Assembly: GCA_015143295.1 (NCBI GenBank) | Contig: CM026557.1 | Location: forward strand, 22,043,760-22,107,759 | Direction: 5' to 3' | Origin: Tetracentron sinense | Lineage: Eukaryota; Streptophyta; Magnoliopsida; Trochodendrales; Trochodendraceae | DNA length: 64,000 bases | Shown here: piece by piece, positions 57,471 through 64,000 of the stretch | Layout: the number at the start of each line of letters is the position of its first letter | How positions within the stretch are numbered: the stretch's first letter is position 1 | Translations under genes and position numbers: made by a program | Notes under the pieces: model-generated | Seen by the model: the letters and a program-made list of their open reading frames with translations, nothing else | Database searches by the model: none | Told to the model about the DNA's origin: nothing

Positions 57471-59378
57471 AACTTGTTTGAGGCATGATGCCGGATTTGA
57501 TATTGATATGGTCGAGAGGCACTGGATTTTGATCATGTTTGGAATAATGCTGGGGAGCAACTGGAATGCAACTGTAGTGGCAACTTGATTAAATGCATGC
57601 AGTTAAAGTGCAATGTGTTGTGTGACTTGAAAGTATTGGATGAGGCTTTCACCTTGGATGCAACTAATGTGTAGCTAGGGTGTATTGTGGATGACTCGAT
57701 TGAGTGCATATAGATAGTGTGCAGTGTAGCTAGAGTGTAATGTGTGTATTGACTATGCAGGAACATGTGCATGAATGACATGCACGACTTGACCTATGTT
57801 GATGCATGGAAGGCTCGACTAGTCTTGGTTTCCATGGTGTGGCATGAAGGTTGATGGAGGGCTGGGTATATGACTCGCTTTTGGAGACCAGTCCTTTGCC
57901 AATTGAAGATTCTAGAGGCATTCGATCTTGCTCTTGCTTCTTGTTGGAACTATGATGCATCTTGGGCGATTGCTGAGTTTTGTTTTATCTGGCCAACCCG
58001 ATGGACAGACACTTGGAGGGTGATTGATCTAGAGAGTATTGGGATTCTGGCGATGATTGAGAGACGTCACAGGATTTGACAGACTCGGGAGACTTCGAGG
58101 ATGGTTGATCCGATGAGTATGAGAACTCTTGCGGCGACAAGAAGGAGACTCAGAAGTTGAATGCTTCCTCCGCTTATGTGGTTTAACAAGGAGATCACTT
58201 TCACAGGGTGAATGGATTATGCTCTTAAGGGTAGAGTACGATGCTAAACAGATTTTTCTTGTTGTGACATTGATGAAGCCGTGTTTTGCCCGTTTGCGGA
58301 GTAGGGCTTTGCCGGGGAGTTGAGGTCGCTTTGCCAATAAGACTTGCTCTCCTTTGCTATTGCTGGAGATTGGACTCCGACTGGGGAGAAGCTTGCTGGG
58401 GAGCTTCTAGACTTTTGTTGGGGATAGTATTGTAGAGAGCAATTGGAGGCTTCTACTAGGGATCCGTTAGGGAATGTGACACTATTGTGGACCCTTACTG
58501 AGGATCTGCCGAGGAGTGACACTTTGCTAGAGATCGTCAACTGTCTGCTGGGAAGTTGAACTCTATTGGGGAACTATTTTTTTCAGTGCCATCTACTGGG
58601 AATGATTGGGAGTTTGGATAGACTAGTTGCTGCCAGATTTTGTTGTCAAACTGCTCTTCAGCTTTTCTCCTTTTTTACCCTTGGAATGACCAAGTCATGG
58701 GATTCACATAATTTTTGCACAATGAGGCCGTTGCCGGTTTTCCTCATGCCTACGAGGCTGATAGGTTTTCTTCTCTTTTTTGCCCTTGGTCTCGAGACCA
58801 GGTCTGGGGTTCGCGTAATTTTTGCGCACCAATACCATTTCTGGTTTTCATCGGACCCACGATGGATTTGAACGGAGTTTTGTTCCCGTTGTCTTGGATA
58901 TCGGTATCTTGCTTTCGGATACTTGCATGATAAGCTTCTTGCACTTTCAGTCTCTAGGGGATCTAGGAAGACTTGTGATAGGACGAAATGTAGGCTGGGG
59001 GACCGAAGTTTGGAACACCTTGGGATTTCTCCTTTGTAGTTACTCTTTCGGTGATCTTATCCATTATACTCTCATGGGGATTCGTACTTTTGGATTTCTA
59101 GCCGATTTTTTTTTACTCCGCTAGGAAATTTGAGAGAGGTTGTCCTTACTGGGGAAGGTTTCGAGAGAGGTTGTCTCTACTTGGGGAATGTTTTTCAAGA
59201 GAGATTTTTCTTGAAAGGTGTTTGCTGGGGACAAAGTCCGGAGAGCTTTTCTATGTGAGGAGTCTCTGACTTTGAAAATGTTTCAACTTCTATTTTGAGT
59301 TTTTCTTAGATGACATTTTTGTACCCTTGAGAGTTGACTTGAGAGGATTTTTGCTTTGTTTAGACTTTGCGGAGAGAC
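57471..59378 (-). other. non-coding internal block of a gypsy element, copy 1
   Basis: Same sequence family and order as 62491-64000. Both start with a GATGCYGGATT...TTGATATGG motif, then many GCTGGGGA-type motifs, then a duplicated segment with CATAATTTTTGCACAATGAGG (two related copies at about 58670-58870), then the LTR side with TTTCAACTTCTATTTTGA. No polymerase or gag motif is found, and the frames present are short and overlap on both strands. It adjoins the LTR at 59379. Confidence 0.75.
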
Positions 59379-61801
59379 TGTGAACATGGGATTTCACTCC
59401 CTTTTAAAAATCTCACGGGATCGCTAAGAGTTGCCACTTATTTGTTCAGAAGGTTTAAGTCCTTGGGAAATATTGGACAAAAGGAATTGGTCTATGATCA
59501 AAGATCGAGATAAGAGGTTTGGTTAAGTTCGGGGAAGGGGTTAGGCACCCCGACACTTCCACACATGGTGGTTCCCTACTTGCTAGGTTTAAGACAAAAT
59601 TAAACAACTACCGAAGTGTTTAAGTTAATACTAACTGGAAGAAAGTAAAGCTAACAAGGGTCAAACCCATGTTGGGTTGCCTACGTACTCACATTGGGGT
59701 GAGATCAGACCAAGCGTAGTTCTAGCACTTGAGCCTGTGCTACGGTGAGGGGCTGTGTGTGTGTGCACCAAAAGGTGGCTAATGAGCCTAATCCGGTAGA
59801 TTAGGGTTTTGCTTGACCGGGGTTGGTCAATATGCAAAGTGTTGGGCCCGGTAGGCCAAGGGGTAGTCCGGTAAACTAGGGTTTAGGCCCGGTAGGCCAA
59901 GGGTGAAGCCCAAAAGTAAAGGGGTGTGTTAACTCAGGGTTAGGGTTGCTAACCAGGGTTAAAAGGAAGTTAACCATGGTTAAAAGGTCCAAGATGAAGA
60001 TTTTTTTATCTTTTATAGTTTTCTGGATTTTTAGGGATTTTCCCAAATTTTGTGAAGTTAAGTAGTGCTTAACCATGGTTAAAAGTTAACCGGAGGCAAT
60101 AATGGTTAAGGGTCATGGTGGGTCAACAATGGGCCCAAAGGGCATGGTAGGACCTAGAATAGCCTCCTACCAGGTTTGGGCCCTATCGGTAATGAGATTA
60201 CCGACAACATGCTCAGTAGATTAATCCAGGTTTGGGGCCTTGCTAACCTTGGTTAGGCTTGGCCCCTGAAAATGAAATTTTGTAGAGAGAAGGGTCAGGG
60301 CTTCCAAATAAGCCTGGGTTGGACCCAGGGGTTGAGGTATGTGGACCCAACGAAGGCCCAAAGCTACTGCAAAAAGGCCTGAATATGTCGGTAATCAGAC
60401 TGCCGACAGTCTGATATCTTAAGTTTGTAAGCAAACTAACCATGGTTAGAAGCATGGTTAGGGTCTGAATTTGTGCAGAGAGATTGCCAAGGGCTTGGGG
60501 TAACTAACCATGGCCCTAGAATTGACCAGGGCCTTGACTAACCCTAGTTAGTGAAGCAAACACAGAGAGTGCACATAGGGTTGGTAATCCTATTACCGAC
60601 CACTAGTAGATTTTAAAAAAAAATTGATTTTCTCCTACAGGGGCTGCACAAATTAGGGTCCAAATTGCTTGAGGGACTCCCAAACCCTTGTGAAGAGTAA
60701 CCAAGCACATGGGAGGGGTGTTGTACCCATGCATGGCCTCGAGGGATTCCCTTAAGCCTATAAAGAAAGCTAGGGACCCTGTCCTTGGCCCTGAGAAACC
60801 AAGATACACTCAAACAGATGATAAGATGGGACCCCTCGAGTAGGACCAGGGGTCCCTTACATTGGTAAGGAAAAGAAAGCAAAGGGGGTGGGTCTAGTAC
60901 CCTCGCACAGTGGATACACCCACGGTGGCAGCTAAACGGTGGTGGTACAAAGGCTGAGGTGACTCCGGAGATGGCCTAGGAACCTAACTGATGCTGTATA
61001 GGGGATAGGATGAGTGGCTAAGGATGGAGGGAGGTAGGTGGAGCTCGGGTAGGGGTTGGACATGAAAAGTGGGAGTGTCCAATGCATGGGGGTGCACTGG
61101 GATTTATAGGGGAGAAGGAGAGGCCCTTAGGGGCAGTTATGGCATTAAAAGATTTGAAGGAGACCAATAGGGGAGGACCCAAGGTGCCCAGGTGGCTGTA
61201 GGGGGAGCCTACACACACAACTGCAGAGTTTCAAGAATGGCGGTAATCGAATTACCACCACCCAAAACAAAGGTGAAATTAGGGTGTCGGTAATTCAATT
61301 ACTGAGACTCAGTGGTTTTTGCTATTACGGGATAGGCCCTCACACACTTGGGCCAAAGAGGGGATAAGCTTGCCACTAAAGGGTTTCCCGCCCGTTTTTG
61401 AACTTGAGGGTGTGTGGGTCCCACCCTACCGGACCCCTAAGGTTGGTGGGCCCAAGTTTGGGCCTCCCAAAGGCTTAGGACCTTGGGATTTTTGGTGTTT
61501 TGGACTGTTAAATGGGCCTTGAGCCCGTAGGGCTTACACCTAGGTTTCGGCTAGGGCTTAGGGTAGGGTTAGGTCTAGGGTTGGTCCTAGGGCTCACCTA
61601 GGGTTAGTCCTAGGTTTTAGTCAGGGCTTACCTAGGGTTTAGCCTAGGGTTTGGGAATTTTAAGGGTAATGGGCCGTGAGCCCAAAAGGTGTAGGTTCTA
61701 GGGTTTGAGGGTATACCTAGGGTTAGGCCTAGGGCTTAGTTCTAGGGTTTCTATTGGGGACTCCACTGAGGTTCATAGGGTGTAAAAATTGGGTGCTTAT
61801 A
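59379..61801 (-). repeat. gypsy LTR (3' LTR of the right element, 5' side of the left block)
   Basis: 2423 bases. The plus strand starts TGTGAACATGGGATTTCAC and ends AAATTGGGTGCTTATA, the inverted homologue of the solo LTR at 37773-40404. The terminal dinucleotide on the right is TA instead of CA. TATAAA lies at 61103-61108 on the minus strand. Both sides carry element-internal sequence, so it is shared by two element copies in tandem. Confidence 0.88.
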
Positions 61802-61817
61802 GCTGCCCCTCTTTGCC
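61802..61817 (-). other. polypurine tract of the gypsy element
   Basis: The minus strand reads GGCAAAGAGGGGCAGC directly before the LTR start TATAAGCACCC. It orients the element and marks its 3' end. Confidence 0.75.
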
Positions 61818-62039
61818 GGAGAGTGCCAGGATGACAATTGAACGGCAAAGACTAGATTCATCCTATTTTTACATCGAGATGGATGATGAGATGTATGCAT
61901 GCTACGCAAATGTGGAGTGTGGTGAAGTGGTGAAGACTATTGCTAGGGGATAGTGAGTAGCTGGGGATGAAATATGGATGTAGAGATGGCGTGACACGGA
62001 GGTACTGGCCGAAACGGTGTTTCCCGGAGGATATTAACC

Positions 62040-62490
62040 AAGTCGATCGGGAGACACACAAGGTGTCAGGAACACGCGGGGTGTAGGGAACACACGGGAT
62101 GTTGGGAACACACGGAGTGTTGGACAAGTGAGGTGTTGGCATATTGACTCGGCGTCAATGGAGACTTGGGATGTCAGGGACACATGGTGTGTCAAAAAAA
62201 AGGACATGCAGTGAGTGTTGGCACGTTGACAAGGTGTGTTTTGTCAAAGGAGACTCAGACGTCGAGATCACATGGGGGTGTCTCTGAGGGGACAGGCGGT
62301 AAGTGTCGGCAGGTTGACTCGGTGTCAATAAAGACTCTATGATGTCAAGAATGTACAGGGACGTCTCTGAGGGGACATGTGGTGAGGGTCGGTAGGTTGA
62401 CTCGGCGTCAAAGGAGACTCTATGATGTCAAAGACACACAGGGGTGTCAAGGGGTATACACTATCCAGGTACAAGAATGTTTCAAAGTTT
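62040..62490. repeat. short degenerate tandem repeat, likely progenitor of the satellite
   Basis: About five irregular units (the last ones 80-90 bases) carry GTTGACTCGGCGTCAA, GGAGACTCTATGATGTCAA, GACACACAGGGGTGTC and GAGGGGACATG. The end carries GGTATACACTATCCAGGTAC. These correspond in order to the satellite motifs GTCGACAAAGTGTG, GATGCCAAGGACACAC, GGGGGTGTCACAAAGGGGAC and GTGTACACTGTAAAGGTAC. Confidence 0.8.
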
Positions 62491-64000
62491 TGAAGGAAAT
62501 GATGCTGGATTGACCTTGATATGGCCGAGGCGCTGAAGTTTGATCATGTTAGATGATGCTGAAATGTTGGTCATGCAAGGTATGATGCTATGCAAGTGAG
62601 GTCATGCAAGGGATAAAGGCGAGGATGCTTTTCCATGACTCTGTTGACTGCTGCTTGCTGGGGAGGCGCAGAAGCTGCTCATCTTGTTAGGGCTGCTTGG
62701 TGCAGGTTAGTTCAACGGATTTTGAAACCAAGAATTTGTTTGTTCTTGAAAATCTTTTTCAGAAAAAGTGTAGAAGACTTTTGCAAAGGTTTTTGATTTT
62801 GGCACATGGCTTAAGGGGATTTCAGATTCCCTTTTTCTCTCTAAGAGTGGAGTATGATTCAGAGCAGAATGCTATTAGGGATAGACAAGTTTGTCTAAAT
62901 GCTGTTGCAAGCTTCTGGACTCATGCTGGGAAAAATCTTTTCTGCTAGGCTTTAGAAGCTGGCTGAACTCTTGCTAGGGCAGAGCTGTTAGAGGCTTTTA
63001 CTGAGGGATCTGCTAGGGATTGAAGATTGTTACCGCCTGTTGCTGGAGGATCTACCGGGGAGTAGGTCTTTGTTGTAGACTACTGGCTGGGGAGTAAGTC
63101 TCTGTTGTAGACTACTGTCGGGGATCTCGGGATTTTCAGTCTGCTGGGGATTTTCCAATGTTTGTCTATATGCTGGGGATATGTCTTGGAGTAACACATC
63201 TGCTGAGGGTATTCCCTGTTGGAATCTCTGTTAGGGATATGACCTATCGAGAGATGCTGACTACTGAGGGTATTAAGGAGTCCGATGAGCCTGATTGCTA
63301 CCGGGTTGTGTTGTCGAACTGGTTTTCAGCTTTTTCTCTCTTTTTTATCCTTAAAATGATCAAGTCACGGGGTTCGCATAATTTTTGCGCGATGAGGCCG
63401 TTGCCGGTTTTCCTCATGCCTGCGAAGCTGATTGATTTTTTGTCCCTTTTTTACCCTTAGCCGTAAGACTAGATCGGGGTGTCACATAATTTTTGTGCAA
63501 TGAGGCAATTTCCAGTTTTCACTCATGCCCGTGACTTGTTGGGGAAATAAGTATGCTCCCTTCATCGCTCTGATAGACACTTGGGGTTGATACTCCGCTG
63601 AGGGATGTAGATATGATGTTGCGCTTGCACTCGTAGTTTCTAAGGGATCTAGGAGGACTTAGAGTGGGATGAAACATAGGCTGGAGGACCGAAGTTTGGG
63701 ACACCATGGAATTGTTTCCTTTGCTGCAACTGGCTTGCATGGGATTTTCTACTGGAGACTTGTACCTTTGGTGCTTCCAGTGAATTTTTTTTCTCCATTG
63801 GGGATTGTCCGCTCTGGTAGAGGTTGATTATTTGGGGATTTTTCTCCACACGGGGAGAGTTTGGATTTGTTTCTACTAGGGAGAGAAGTTGATTCTGTTG
63901 GGGATAAAGCCCGGAGAGATTGTTTTCGCTTGGGGTGTCCCTCACTTGGAGAATGTTTCGACTTCTATTTTGAATTTTCCTTTTAATAGAATATTTTGTA
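62491..64000 (-). other. non-coding internal block of the gypsy element, copy 2
   Basis: Homologous and collinear with 57471-59378. It is rich in GCTGGGGA motifs, with a duplicated CATAATTTTTGTGCAATGAGG segment at about 63340-63530. The window ends at the point matching about 59325 in copy 1, some 50-60 bases short of where the next LTR should start. Confidence 0.75.

Larger units (their letters stand above)
59379..64000 (-). mobile_element. non-autonomous Ty3/gypsy element (LARD-like), runs off the window
   Basis: On the minus strand the order is: 5' LTR expected beyond 64000, non-coding block (64000-62491), short tandem repeats (62490-62040), polypurine tract and 3' LTR (61801-59379). The internal region visible is about 2.2 kb and has no gag or pol. 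Its repeat-bearing 3' end matches the hypervariable 3' UTR described for Tat/Ogre-lineage elements, which suggests that lineage, though no coding domain is available to confirm it. Confidence 0.75.

Noticed and set aside
58029-58540. Basic minus-strand frames of 98-102 codons in the non-coding block
   Set aside because: They overlap in two frames, and I noticed no clearly matching open frame in the homologous block at 62491-64000. No domain is recognised.
61540-61770. TAGGGTTAGG-rich stretch resembling plant telomere repeat (TTTAGGG)
   Set aside because: It is irregular, lies inside the gypsy LTR, and its counterpart in the solo LTR (37800-38060) shows the same degenerate CCCTA-rich end. It is an LTR feature, not an interstitial telomere.

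Overview
The window is nuclear DNA of a flowering plant, most likely a eudicot. One split, plant-type gene is buried in several generations of transposable elements, followed by a long satellite array. There are no bacterial gene signals. ORFs outside the gene are short or degenerate, and the mobile elements (Ty1/copia with tRNA-Met primer sites, Ty3/gypsy, LINE, CACTA, Harbinger- and hAT-type MITEs) are typical of plants.

Region 1 (634-28095, minus strand) is one molybdenum-dependent aldehyde oxidase gene. Its 10 exons can be placed to the base by GT/AG sites, phase and family motifs, and together they would code for about 1362 residues. Introns 8 and 9 are swollen to about 6.6 and 11.8 kb by retrotransposons. 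All splice junctions look intact, but exon 2 lacks 8 bases at 25660, which breaks the frame after residue 431. The copy is probably a recent pseudogene. Intron 9 holds a Harbinger-type MITE and an internally deleted copia element (2905-11342, TSD ATAGG). A gag-only copia element (4560-11336, TSD CTAAC) lies inside the LTR of that deleted element. Intron 8 holds a third, minus-strand copia (13159-19334, TSD CTATT), itself invaded by a solo LTR (15171-16552, TSD TACCT).

Region 2 (28.1-35.6 kb) is the gene's upstream flank, a non-autonomous CACTA element (29049 to about 31131) and about 4.5 kb in which I recognise nothing firm.

Region 3 (about 35.6-45.9 kb) is a gypsy 5' LTR, broken by a 5'-truncated LINE (TSD of about 17 bases), a 2.6 kb solo LTR (TSD ATGTT) and a 1.4 kb solo LTR. 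It is followed by a primer site and a short gag-like start. That start is cut by a minus-strand SIRE-like copia, of which the 3' LTR and an env-like downstream ORF remain.

Region 4 (45.9-64 kb) is the most interesting part. An array of roughly 90-95 monomers of about 123 bp (45914-57470) joins a non-coding block (57471-59378), then a 2.4 kb gypsy LTR (59379-61801). To the right of the LTR come a polypurine tract, a short degenerate version of the same repeat (62040-62490) and a second copy of the non-coding block (to the window end). The satellite therefore appears to have grown from the tandem-repeat 3' untranslated region of a non-autonomous gypsy element, and both the probable seed and the expanded product are present side by side.
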